Part shown: positions 1 through 10,166 of the stretch, in pieces
Layout: each line of letters opens with the position of its first letter
How positions within the stretch are numbered: the first letter of the stretch is position 1
NCBI GenBank assembly: GCA_038087015.1
Contig: JASBNA010000152.1
Coordinates: forward strand, 1-21,163
DNA length: 21,163 bases
Reading direction: 5' to 3'
Source of the DNA: Cerrena zonata
Lineage: Eukaryota > Basidiomycota > Agaricomycetes > Polyporales > Cerrenaceae
Translations under genes and position numbers: made by a program
Notes under the pieces: generated by a model
Told to the model about the DNA's origin: nothing
Database searches by the model: none
Seen by the model: only the letters and a program-made list of their open reading frames with translations

Positions 1-61
1 GACTTGAACCCCCAATGTTCTACACCCAATGCAGATACGTTACCAATTACGCTACAATCTG
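1..61 (-). tRNA. trnP: tRNA-Pro (UGG), 3' end cut by window edge
   Basis: The 5' acceptor strand CAGATTG, a D arm with GCGT/ACGT, and an anticodon arm TCTGC-ATTGGGT-GTAGA with anticodon TGG are visible on the minus strand. The T arm is entered (GGGGG TTCAAGT C) and then the window ends, so the 3' acceptor strand cannot be checked. Joining the right end of the window to the left end does not complete the T stem, so the window is a fragment and not a whole circle. Confidence 0.9.
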
Positions 62-144
62 ATATATTTAACCGTGATTAAGTAAGATAGAAATTATAAT
101 ATCAACATCAAAGATAAAAGAAATAAGATACACGAGATCAAATA

Positions 145-218
145 AGAACATTGAGGGGATCGAACCCTAAAGAGACAAATTTGCAATTTGTACACTCAAC
201 CAATGAGTAACAATGTCC
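145..218 (-). tRNA. trnC: tRNA-Cys (GCA)
   Basis: Acceptor GGACATT pairs with AATGTTC (one G-U) and the discriminator is A. The anticodon arm ACAAA-TTGCAAA-TTTGT gives GCA. D stem is ACTC/GAGT. The T stem has one mismatch at its base (T/C), and the T loop is TTCGATC. It is part of the left tRNA cluster, and a 21-nt palindrome lies just upstream at 226-246. Confidence 0.95.
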
Positions 219-225
219 CTTATAC

Positions 226-246
226 GCAGCAAGCTAAGCTTGCTGC
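226..246. repeat. Family A palindrome, canonical copy
   Basis: Arms GCAGCAAGCT and AGCTTGCTGC surround a single A, giving a perfect 10-bp inverted repeat. It lies between tRNA-Cys and the first tRNA-Gly. The same element recurs through the window at 447, 1278, 10167, 10273, 12466, 14412 and 20206, with decayed copies at 14568, 14672 and about 16090. Confidence 0.9.
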
Positions 247-255
247 GATAATATA

Positions 256-326
256 TGAACGAAACAGGAATCGAACCTGCACAAAAACATTGGAAATGTC
301 TGGGTCTACCATTAACTTATTCGTCC
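256..326 (-). tRNA. trnG: tRNA-Gly (UCC), copy 1
   Basis: Acceptor GGACGAA/TTCGTTC, discriminator A, anticodon arm AGACA-TTTCCAA-TGTTT with anticodon TCC. It is the downstream member of a tandem pair separated from copy 2 by only 2 nt. It differs from copy 2 at about four positions, in the D stem, the anticodon stem and the variable region. All of these keep pairing or form G-U, so neither copy is obviously dead. Confidence 0.95.
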
Positions 327-328
327 AT

Positions 329-399
329 TGAACGAAACAGGAATCGAACCTGCATAAAGACATTGGAAATGTCCGGGTTTACCATTAACTTATTCGTCC
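329..399 (-). tRNA. trnG: tRNA-Gly (UCC), copy 2
   Basis: Acceptor GGACGAA/TTCGTTC, discriminator A, anticodon arm GGACA-TTTCCAA-TGTCT with anticodon TCC. The D-loop, T arm and acceptor are identical to the neighbouring copy 1, pointing to a recent tandem duplication or ongoing gene conversion. Both copies read GGN codons. Confidence 0.95.
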
Positions 400-446
400 T
401 TAGAGTGGTAGGATAACAATCCTTAAATTTTACTCTCCCATAATCC

Positions 447-467
447 GCAGCAAGCTAAGTTTGCTGC
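447..467. repeat. Family A palindrome, one-base variant
   Basis: Arms GCAGCAAGCT and AGTTTGCTGC around one A. It is flanked by TAATCC on the left and TATA on the right, as at most other copies, and all copies share this orientation. It lies between tRNA-Gly copy 2 and tRNA-Glu. Confidence 0.85.
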
Positions 468-507
468 TATATAAAATTGATAAATCAATCAATTCAGTCA
501 ATTAAAT

Positions 508-524
508 AACCAGAAATACTGGTT
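508..524. repeat. Family B hairpin (AACCAG ... CTGGTT)
   Basis: Six-base arms AACCAG and CTGGTT enclose the loop AAATA. It resembles the better copy at 7350-7368 (CAGCCAG, loop TAAAG, CTGGCTG). A further GC hairpin with 7-bp arms CAGCCGC/GCGGCTG and loop TAT follows at 559-575, next to the 3' end of tRNA-Glu. Confidence 0.7.
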
Positions 525-584
525 GCTATAGTGAGGGATAATCATAATGGTAGTATATCAGCCGCTATGCGGCTGTTATTGATA

Positions 585-655
585 TAGCCATAACGGGAAT
601 TGAACCCATATTTATACTGTGAAGGAGTATTGTCATACCATTAGACCATATGGCC
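585..655 (-). tRNA. trnE: tRNA-Glu (UUC)
   Basis: Acceptor GGCCATA/TATGGCT is nearly perfect, and the discriminator is A. The anticodon arm ATACT-CCTTCAC-AGTAT gives TTC. Position 33, just 5' of the anticodon, is C where nearly all elongator tRNAs have U. T arm ATGGG-TTCAATT-CCCGT. The gene is bracketed by inverted sequences containing GTGAGGGATA (531-540) and its complement (about 691-700). Confidence 0.93.
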
Positions 656-728
656 TTAATACTACCATAAAGGTAAAATGTATAATATATATCCCTCACT
701 TTAGAAAATAAAGATATATATTATATAA

Positions 729-801
729 TGTCGTATTGAGGATTCGAACCCCACGTCTTCCGATTACAAAACGGACGCTGTGCCTAGTCAGCTTATACAA
801 C
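729..801 (-). tRNA. trnT: tRNA-Thr (UGU)
   Basis: Acceptor GTTGTAT/ATACGAC with one G-U, discriminator A. The anticodon loop TTTGTAA gives TGT. The anticodon stem has one T-T mismatch next to the loop. T arm TGGGG-TTCGAAT-CCTCA. It is the only threonine tRNA in the window. No extra Saccharomyces-type tRNA-Thr reading CUN is present. Confidence 0.93.
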
Positions 802-854
802 ATAACCCTATAAATATATAATAATGAAAAGGTATAAATATAGATATCTTTTAC

Positions 855-925
855 TACCTAAGGAAGGAATTGAACCTTCACTTGATGCATATGAGGCATC
901 TGTTCTACCATTGAACTACCTAAGT
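855..925 (-). tRNA. trnM: tRNA-Met (CAU), probably elongator
   Basis: Acceptor ACTTAGG/CTTAGGT, discriminator A, D stem GTTC/GAAC. The perfect anticodon stem GATGC/GCATC carries loop CTCATAT with anticodon CAT. The paired A1-T72 end and CTCAT loop look like a yeast mitochondrial elongator. The initiator, which usually has a weak first pair and a different loop, is not seen in this window. A CAT tRNA modified to read AUA cannot be excluded. Confidence 0.9.
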
Positions 926-926
926 T

Positions 927-983
927 TCAAAGGATTCATCATAAAGGATCCTATCACTAAAGGATCCTATCCACTAAAGGATA
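927..983. repeat. Short tandem repeat, period about 16-17 bp
   Basis: Three to four imperfect units of CTAAAGGATCCTATCCA type fill the spacer between tRNA-Met and tRNA-His. The last unit runs into the 3' end of tRNA-His, so the array may have grown by slippage outward from that tRNA end. Confidence 0.75.
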
Positions 984-1051
984 ACTACTGAGAATTGAAC
1001 TCAGATATATCGTTCCACATACGATGGTTCTACCATTAAACTATAGTTACC
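980..1051 (-). tRNA. trnH: tRNA-His (GUG) with encoded G-1
   Basis: Acceptor GTAACTA/TAGTTAT is preceded by an encoded G at -1 that can pair with discriminator C, the histidine identity feature. The anticodon arm ATCGT-ATGTGGA-ACGAT gives GTG. T arm CTGAG-TTCAATT-CTCAG. It starts 1 nt downstream of tRNA-Tyr. Confidence 0.95.
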
Positions 1052-1052
1052 T

Positions 1053-1136
1053 TGAGGAGGGACTGAATCGAACAGTCGAAGCACTACGGCACTAAAGTTA
1101 CAATTTAGCTCTAATTACCAACATTAGATCCTCCCC
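1053..1136 (-). tRNA. trnY: tRNA-Tyr (GUA), class II
   Basis: Acceptor GGGGAGG/CCTCCTC with one G-U, discriminator A, D stem CTAA/TTAG, anticodon arm CTAAA-TTGTAAC-TTTAG with anticodon GTA. A long variable arm follows, as expected for bacterial and yeast mitochondrial tRNA-Tyr. T arm GACTG-TTCGATT-CAGTC. Confidence 0.95.
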
Positions 1137-1138
1137 TT

Positions 1139-1219
1139 TGCGGTAGGTAGGACTCGAACCTACAAGGCCTATGCCCAGATAGTTTAAGCATCTTATGTTT
1201 ACCATTTCATCACTACCGC
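1139..1219 (-). tRNA. trnL: tRNA-Leu (UAA), class II
   Basis: Perfect acceptor GCGGTAG/CTACCGC, discriminator A. The anticodon arm AGATG-CTTAAAC-TATCT gives TAA. A long variable arm is present. It reads UUR, by far the most used leucine codons in the proteins here. It lies 2 nt upstream of tRNA-Tyr. Confidence 0.95.
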
Positions 1220-1277
1220 TTACCTTATTATCCCTTTATATATATCTCTCTAAAATATGATCCTTTATCAATAATCC

Positions 1278-1298
1278 GCAGTAAGCTTAGTTTGCTGC
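1278..1298. repeat. Family A palindrome, variant
   Basis: Arms GCAGTAAGCT and AGTTTGCTGC around T, preceded by TAATCC and followed by TATA, as in the other copies. It sits in the 220-nt spacer between tRNA-Leu(UAA) and tRNA-Lys. The rest of that spacer is AT-rich, with GAGGGATATAT tracts at 1422 and an inverted CCCTCAGG at 1384. Confidence 0.85.
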
Positions 1299-1439
1299 TA
1301 TATAAAATATATATATTCATATACCTAGGAAGTTATGAAGGATAGTCCTTTAAAATTTAAAGAATTTCTCATACATCTATTTATCCCTCAGGTATATAAA
1401 AATAAGAAAATAATATATATGAGGGATATATATATATAT

Positions 1440-1510
1440 TGAGAATGATTGGATTCGAACCAATATAGATTGCTTAAAAGGCAATTATCCTACCATTAGA
1501 CGACATTCTC
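1440..1510 (-). tRNA. trnK: tRNA-Lys (UUU)
   Basis: Perfect acceptor GAGAATG/CATTCTC, discriminator A, anticodon arm ATTGC-CTTTTAA-GCAAT with anticodon TTT. It is the first tRNA of the left cluster in the direction of transcription. The atp9 3' region with a TATTCATTGA motif lies directly upstream. Confidence 0.96.
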
Positions 1511-1557
1511 TCTTTATAAATATATGAGGGATATGTATATATATATATAGGATAATA

Positions 1558-1567
1558 TCAATGAATA
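1558..1567 (-). promoter_or_regulatory. TATTCATTGA motif downstream of atp9
   Basis: On the sense strand this reads TATTCATTGA, 91 nt after the atp9 stop codon. Identical 10-mers follow cox1, nad5, nad3, cob and orf59. Candidate RNA 3'-end processing signal; its role is inferred only from position and recurrence. Confidence 0.5.
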
Positions 1568-1658
1568 AATAAATATCTTTCACATATTATATCTTAAAAG
1601 ATTAAAATGATTTAAAGATATATAGGATAATATAGTTTAAATATATTAGAAATATAAA

Positions 1659-1898
<240 letters not shown>

Positions 1899-1979
1899 TT
1901 AATTTGTTACCTTTACTTACAATTCTTCTCCTTTATATTTAAAAAAAAATATATGAGGGATATATATATATATTTGCAA

Positions 1980-2963
1980 TTAGTAATGTTGACTGCTAGA
2001 AAGGATATTTCTGAGGGATAAATCAATGAATATATAAGCATCAATAAGATATAATAGAGCAGGGATAAATAAAGCTAAAGCGAATAATAAAGGAAGGAAA
2101 ATAACTCAACACATATTAATTAATTTATCATATCTAACTCTAGGTAAAGCAGCTCTAACTCAAATATAAGTAAAAGCAAATATATTAGCTTTAATACCTA
2201 AAACAATACCTGTACCACCACCAAAGAATAATATAGAAGTTAAAGTAGAAAGGAATAATATAGAAGCATATTCAGATAAGAAGAATAATACAAATATAGA
2301 AGATGAATATTCAGTCATATGTCCTGATACTAATTCAGATTCAGCTTCAACATTATCAAAAGGAGGTCTAGCACATTCAGCAACACATCCTATAAATCAT
2401 ATTATTGATAATGGTAATAAAGGTATACCTAATCATATTGATTCTTGTAATTCAACATATCTTGATAAATTCATAGATCCAGCTAATAATATACATAATA
2501 ATACTATTGTTGTTAATACTAATTCATAACTAATTAATTGAGCAGTAGAACGTATAGATCCTAATAATGAATATTTACTATTTGCTGATCAACCAGCTAA
2601 TAATGTACCAAATACACCTATACTACTTATAGCTAATGTTAATATAAAACCATAATTATGATCAGTTATAGTTATTCCTGGACCAAAAGGTATTACTGAT
2701 CAACATAATAAAGCAGATACTAATGATATTACAGGACTTATGAATAATATTATTCTATCAGCATGTGTAGGTACAACTATTTCTTTTAATAATAATTTAG
2801 CTGCATCAGCTATAGCCATTAATAAACCATAATAACCTACTGCATTAGGACCTACCCTACGTTGCATATATGCTAATGTTTTACGTTCTGCTACTGTTAA
2901 GAAAGCTACTGCTAATAATATTGATACAAATAATATTAATAATTCTATTATATTTAATATCAT
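1980..2963 (-). CDS. nad1: NADH dehydrogenase subunit 1 (complex I)
   Basis: Nad1 is the membrane-arm subunit of complex I that helps form the ubiquinone chamber. Reading TGA as Trp gives 327 residues and a TAA stop at 1980. The N-terminal part has [18 protein letters not shown], the conserved loop 1 signature. Further conserved blocks are [21 protein letters not shown] and a late RVRYDKL before the last helices. In-frame TGA codons fall where Trp is expected. The start at 2963 is 3 nt below the nad6 stop, so both are on one mRNA. The last 18 residues ([18 protein letters not shown]) are encoded by a TATTCATTGA motif, a CCCTCA box and a hairpin-like stretch that elsewhere are noncoding, so this tail is probably a captured extension. 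Confidence 0.97.
2023..2032 (-). promoter_or_regulatory. TATTCATTGA motif inside the nad1 3' end
   Basis: The sense-strand 10-mer lies inside the nad1 reading frame, with CCCTCA 5 nt further on, 43 nt before the nad1 stop. It encodes part of the YIFID segment. No other copy lies between nad1 and atp9, so if the motif directs 3'-end formation it would do so from within this ORF, or it is inactive here. Confidence 0.4.
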
Positions 2964-2966
2964 TAT

Positions 2967-3410
2967 TTAGTTTTTAGTTATTGATATAGCCCCTACAACT
3001 GATAATATTAATACAACACCTGTTACACCTAATAATATAGCATATTCAGTATATAATATATTACCTACTGTAATTAATTCATTATATACATTATTTACTT
3101 CTGTTATTATTCCATATGTTTCATATGTTATATCTAAAGGTATTAAACTTATAGTTAATAATGTTATTATTAATGGTGATACTGTACCTTGTGCAGTATA
3201 ATCTATTTTTAATAATGATAATATAAATAAAAATAATATAGCTATTGCTCCTACATATATTAATATATATAATATACCCATTAATATAAAACCTTGATTA
3301 TATAAACATATAGCTGTACTCACAAATAATAATATTAAAAATAATATACTTTGTACTGGTGATAATATACCTATAGCTAATAAACTACTTATACCACTAA
3401 TTAAATTCAT
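2967..3410 (-). CDS. nad6: NADH dehydrogenase subunit 6 (complex I)
   Basis: Nad6 is a hydrophobic membrane-arm subunit of complex I. The 147-residue product is four to five membrane helices. The helix-3 region LYILIYVGAIAILFLFILSL is the most conserved part of the family (the YVGAIAILFLF block). Near the end is a loop followed by GVTGVVLILSVVGAI. The start at 3410 is the first ATG. The stop TAA ends 3 nt above the nad1 start, giving a tight nad6-nad1 pair. A 155-nt AT-rich stretch without recognisable genes separates it from tRNA-Asn. Confidence 0.95.
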   Translation of the reverse strand: MNLISGISSLLAIGILSPVQSILFLILLFVSTAICLYNQGFILMGILYILIYVGAIAILFLFILSLLKIDYTAQGTVSPLIITLLTISLIPLDITYETYGIITEVNNVYNELITVGNILYTEYAILLGVTGVVLILSVVGAISITKN

Positions 3411-3565
3411 AATTTTATTTATTTTATAATTTATAATTTATAATATATCATCATAACCTTATTAGAATATATATCTCACAGAGAAAATCTTATAAAAATT
3501 AACCTCCTATTCAAAAGGAAAATATTGAAAAATATATTATAAAATAACAAGTTTATACAAACAAA

Positions 3566-3636
3566 CGTTTAAGCCTGGAATTGAACCAAGATCAATGTAT
3601 TAACAGTACATTGCTTTACCATTAAGCTACATAAAC
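3566..3636 (-). tRNA. trnN: tRNA-Asn (GUU)
   Basis: Acceptor GTTTATG/CTTAAAC with one T-T mismatch, discriminator G, D stem GCTT/AAGC, anticodon arm ATGTA-CTGTTAA-TACAT with anticodon GTT, T arm CTTGG-TTCAATT-CCAGG. Its 5' G directly follows the last base of cox2. The cox2 frame stays open into this gene until a TAA at 3569-3571, so tRNA excision must define the cox2 mRNA end. Confidence 0.95.
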
Positions 3637-4369
3637 ATAAAACAATTTCTTGTTCATTTAATCATTCTACAAAGTCACCAATAGGTACACATTCTAGTTT
3701 GATAGGCATTAACCCATGGTTAACACCACATAATTCACTACATTGACCATAAAATACACCAGTTCTTTCTATTAAAGCACTAACTTGGTTTAAACGACCA
3801 GGTGTAGCATCAACTTTAATACCTAATGATGGTAATGCAAATGAATGTATAACATCATTAGCAGTTACAATAAATCTTATATGAGTATCTACAGGTACAA
3901 CTATTGATGTATCAGTATCTAATAATCTTAATTGTCCTTCTTCTAACATGTCTTCTGGTATAACATATGATTCATATTCAATTGTTTCTCCTGTATTACC
4001 TACAAAATCAGAATATTCATATTTTCAATATCATTGTAATCCTACTACTTTAATAGTTAATGAAGGTGTTAATACTTCATCATTTATATATAATAATATA
4101 AAACTAGGAAATGCCATTATTAATAATACTACTCCTGGGAATATTGTTCATATTATTTCTAATGTTTGTCCATGTTTTAAGTATTTATAGTATAAAGGTC
4201 TATCTTTATAATCTTTAATTATAACATATAATATATAAGATACTAATCCTAATATTACTGATAAATTAAACATTATACTATCATATAATTCATGTATACC
4301 TTCTTGGTTAGGTGTTGCTGCATCTTGAAAACGCATACCTCAAGGTGTTGGCACGTCTAATCATATCAT
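3637..4369 (-). CDS. cox2: Cytochrome c oxidase subunit 2, no stop codon before tRNA-Asn
   Basis: Cox2 receives electrons from cytochrome c at its CuA centre in the intermembrane space. After the start [18 protein letters not shown] come the ATPNQEG block, two membrane helices ([10 protein letters not shown] begins the second), and the soluble cupredoxin domain with VGLQWYWKYEY. CuA ligands are the His in [12 protein letters not shown] and Cys, Glu, Cys, His, Met in [15 protein letters not shown] codons encode conserved Trp residues. The conserved C-terminus WLNEQ, the exact end of Saccharomyces Cox2, is followed not by a stop but by GAA ATT GTT TTA and a single T at 3637, next to G1 of tRNA-Asn. 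Either UAA is completed by 3' A addition (244 aa), or translation continues through the tRNA to TAA at 3569 (266 aa). I favour the first. Confidence 0.93.
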
Positions 4370-4416
4370 TTTATATTTATAAGGGAATATAATTATATTA
4401 TTAATACATAAAACTT

Positions 4417-4488
4417 TGGAATCAATCGGAATTGAACCGATATTGTTCGCATGCAACGCGAAAGATTTACCAATTAATCTATGATCCC
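4417..4488 (-). tRNA. trnA: tRNA-Ala (UGC)
   Basis: Acceptor GGGATCA/TGATTCC, discriminator A, D stem GATT/AATC, anticodon arm TTCGC-GTTGCAT-GCGAA with anticodon TGC, T arm ATCGG-TTCAATT-CCGAT. The 5' acceptor sequence and one more base (CTATGATCCCT on the plus strand) recur twice in the GC-rich cluster directly upstream, once inverted. Confidence 0.95.
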
Positions 4489-4582
4489 TGAATAGGGATC
4501 ATAGCTTGTATTCCCCGTATGGGGGTAATCTATGATCCCTAGGGTCCTATATTAACCCACCCCCCCTTTATGGGGGGGGGGT
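4479..4582. repeat. GC cluster with tRNA-Ala end copies and C/G runs
   Basis: The 11-mer CTATGATCCCT (4479-4489, the 5' end of tRNA-Ala plus a base) is followed after GAAT by its exact inverse (4494-4504), and again in direct orientation at 4530-4540. Between them is CCCC-GTAT-GGGG (4513-4524). The block ends in a run of seven C (4560-4566), TTTAT and ten G (4572-4581), able to form a stable hairpin. It sits between the 3' end of rnl and tRNA-Ala and resembles the GC clusters of yeast mitochondrial DNA. Confidence 0.8.
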
Positions 4583-4602
4583 TTATATCTGGAAGATATA
4601 AA

Positions 4603-4612
4603 GTAATGAATG
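4603..4612 (-). promoter_or_regulatory. Loose TATTCATTGA-like motif after rnl
   Basis: The sense strand reads CATTCATTAC, 7 of 10 matching the motif seen after protein genes, about 70 nt beyond my estimate of the rnl 3' end. A better match (TATTCATTAC) follows rns. Weak on its own. Confidence 0.25.
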
Positions 4613-4679
4613 GTATATGATATAAATTCATTAGTAATATTCACAAGATGATATATATTACTATTACATATTAATCTAA

Positions 4680-7200
4680 TATGTTATACTTAATTGATAG
4701 GCTTAATATTTTATATTCGTTCAATATGTATCCTTAACTTTCTTAGCATAAATGTGCAAATTATTATATAATTTGAAACATATAACCATAGGAAAGCACC
4801 TTAATATCCTTTCGTACACCTAAGGCTTCAAATAAGTTAAATCCCATAGATGATAAAAACATTACTGACTCACGTCGTAATTAACCCATCTCAAGTGACT
4901 CCTTAAAGGACGAACAGTCCTACCCTTCCTAGTTGCTACGCCAGGAGGATGAGTCTAGACGACATCGAGGTGGCAAACACCGCTGTCGATATGTACTCTA
5001 ATGCGGTATTACCCTGTTATCCCTAGCGTAACTTTAATCCGTTGTCGACATCCATATCTATTGTTTATGCCTGTTCACTACACTCTACGTAAGTACTAAT
5101 TTCACTTGTTAGTGTCATTATCATCGCACAATTATGTTGTTATCCTTACATATTATTCTATTTTCAATATAGATATATTGTACGTTTTATTTTATTTTAT
5201 TATATATAATATTTATATTTTCTCTTCTCAAGGAATGAGATATAATTAGACACATCAGATGCTCTCTCTGATGTCGACGCCCCATCGAAACTAACCAATT
5301 TTCTATGTCTTTATATCATAAGAGAAATGATTTCCCTATATGATTATATATTAGTATTACTAATATATTTATAAGTAAGATTTGTTTAAATAAATATAGG
5401 TATTTCATTTTATTTATATAAAAATATATATTATATTAATATATATTTATAAATAGAACCTAATCTGCTGAGATTTAGAAAACAAATATCAAAGAAAAAA
5501 TATAGTAAAGCTGCATAGGGTCTTCTTGTCAAACTACGGGTACACGGCATCTTAACCGCGATTGCTATTTCACTGAGTCTATCATGGATACAGTTATCGC
5601 ATCGTATAATCATTCATGCAGGACACCAATTATGCGTCAATGAATTTCGCTACCTTCGGATCCTCAAGATAAGACCGCCGTTTATATATATTTTATAATA
5701 GAACTTATATAAGTATCTATAATTTATTAATTATACACCGGGCAGATATCACTTACTTTACTTACTATTTCTAGTTTGCAGTAAGCTATGTTTTTGATAA
5801 ACAGTCGCACGATTCATAGCTTTTTACTATATTTGCCGAGTTCATTCATGATAGTTCACTCATTCTCCTTTTTTCATACCAGTGTCGGTCTACAGTACGG
5901 TTTATTTTCCTTTTCCTGTTTTTTCTCCCATCAACTTCATTTTTCAATTTCATCTTAGGGACCGTTTGTTACATATTTTTATTTTTAACCCTTATGAATT
6001 GGAGGATAATCTTCTATTATCTACCGTTACTCAAGCCAGCATTCTCTTTATGATTCTTATCATCATATATTCTGCTACCATAACATTATCTCTAATATTA
6101 TTTATAATTCTGTATTTTATTTAGACCCGTATATCTTCTCTACTTCTTTAATGAATCATCTTTCGATGATATTTTATTTCAGTGCATTGTTACATGTCCA
6201 TTATCAGATGATTATTACTAAACCCGCTGACTGATTGTCTATTATATTTCCACCCAAAGGTGAAAAAAGTTGTAGATTATGTTCACTTAATAATATATTC
6301 TTTTTGGGACATACATTTTATAATCTAGGTTGTTTCCTTTTAGATTTACTACCTTATCGCAATAAATCTGACTCCTTAATATTTACATATTTATGTTATA
6401 TATTACTGTTCCGAGTTTTAAATATGGTGAAGAAATTACTACATTTCCCCATTTCTATTTAAGTGCTGTACCAGTTTATAATATATTAAAGGCTATACTT
6501 ATATATATTTCGCAGAAAACCAGCTATTTGCAAACCAGATTTGCCTGTCACTACTACACACACCTCTTTAGAAGATTTTGCTACATCTACCTATTGAGTC
6601 ATAATAATAAAGATTATTATTATACTTGGACATGTGTAGATCGTTTGCTTTCGGGCCTATATATATTAATTTTAATTTGATATTTTCCTTTTTTAGGTAA
6701 TCATTTTTATTATAAATATTTTTATTTTCACTAATATATATAACTCACTGGCCCATTATACAAAAGGTACATAATACTATTATTGCTCTTTATTATTCTA
6801 TTTCTATCTTTTTCATTTCCTTCACAGTACTTTACACTTAATACTTATTTATTGTCTTAGTAGTAGAATACTACTTTATTCTCACTCCTTAGTGATACTT
6901 ATAGACTTTTTATACTTTCACTCACCGTTACTTATATTATCTCTGTTGATTTATTTCAAAAGTTACTCAGATGTTTCATTCCACTTTCTTTTTCTTTTTC
7001 TCATTTTCATGATTTGATCGGTTTATTTACCTTTTTATCAACTTTAAGTATTAGTAATTTTGATTCCTTAGAATAATATTTATTTCATATACCTTTTTTC
7101 AATACTTACCTTATTTTATATTTTATAAGAATAAGAAATATATTATACTGAGAAAGGAATTTTTATTCCTTCATAAAGAAATTTATATATTATTATGATT
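4680..7200 (-). rRNA. rnl: Large subunit ribosomal RNA (21S-like)
   Basis: Mitochondrial LSU rRNA, about 2.5 kb; both ends are estimates to within several tens of bases. Near the 3' end the sarcin-ricin loop reads GTACGAAAGGA (4807-4817). The peptidyl transferase region is at about 4900-5060, with TAGGGATAACAGGGTAAT on the sense strand (5008-5025). The 5' part has GAAACATCTGAGTAACTT (around 6970) and a later TGTACCTTTTGTATAATGGG, as in the yeast 21S gene. Short ORFs on either strand in this span are chance. There is no intron at the omega position. It is followed by the GC cluster and tRNA-Ala and preceded, 85 nt or more away, by the cox1 3' motif. Confidence 0.95.
5008..5025 (-). other. Intact intron-free omega site (I-SceI target sequence)
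   Basis: The peptidyl-transferase-loop sequence TAGGGATAACAGGGTAAT is uninterrupted. This is the 18-bp recognition sequence of the homing endonuclease I-SceI and the insertion site of the Saccharomyces omega group I intron. The intron is absent, so this allele is the empty type. Confidence 0.9.
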
Positions 7201-7284
7201 GTTAGTTTATAAATATATATCTTTAAATTGATTTCCCTTAGAAATAAAGAAGAATTCATAACTAGTAAAATTGGTAATGAGGGA

Positions 7285-7294
7285 TCAATGAATA
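7285..7294 (-). promoter_or_regulatory. TATTCATTGA motif downstream of cox1
   Basis: The sense strand reads TATATATTCATTGATCCCTC, 85 nt after the cox1 stop and about 90 nt before the estimated rnl 5' end. It is one of the best full copies, with the trailing CCCTCA box. It could mark the cox1 mRNA end, rnl initiation or both; I favour 3'-end formation. Confidence 0.55.
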
Positions 7295-7349
7295 TATAAA
7301 TATCCCTTATATTTATAGGGTTATAATATACAAAATATAATGTATATGG

Positions 7350-7368
7350 CAGCCAGTAAAGCTGGCTG
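7350..7368. repeat. Family B hairpin, best copy
   Basis: Perfect 7-bp arms CAGCCAG and CTGGCTG with loop TAAAG, 12 nt downstream of the cox1 stop. Related decayed forms occur at about 508, 10308, 12506, 14530, 16060, 19860 and 20262, all in spacers. Confidence 0.85.
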
Positions 7369-7379
7369 TAAGATAAATA

Positions 7380-10058
<2,679 letters not shown>

Positions 10059-10166
10059 ATATTATTATATATGTTTATATTATCTTTATGTATTTATATA
10101 TATATTATAAATAATATATATATATTTATTTATATTATTCTTATCCTTATATATATATATTAATCC

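Noticed and set aside
3411..3565. AT-rich stretch between tRNA-Asn and nad6 as a possible small gene
   Set aside because: No frame of useful length, no tRNA fold and no palindrome copy seen.
3948..4190. 80-codon plus-strand frame opposite cox2
   Set aside because: Antisense shadow of cox2; no independent protein features. Similar shadows opposite cox1, nad2 and nad5 were also left out.
5637..5646. A near copy of the TATTCATTGA motif on the sense strand within rnl
   Set aside because: It lies in a conserved rRNA region (GCGAAATTCATTGACGCA) and is explained by rRNA sequence, not by the 3'-end motif.
5431..6680. Open frames on both strands of 60-95 codons between 5431 and 6680
   Set aside because: They lie inside rnl, whose conserved blocks run through the whole interval; they are chance frames and not genes.
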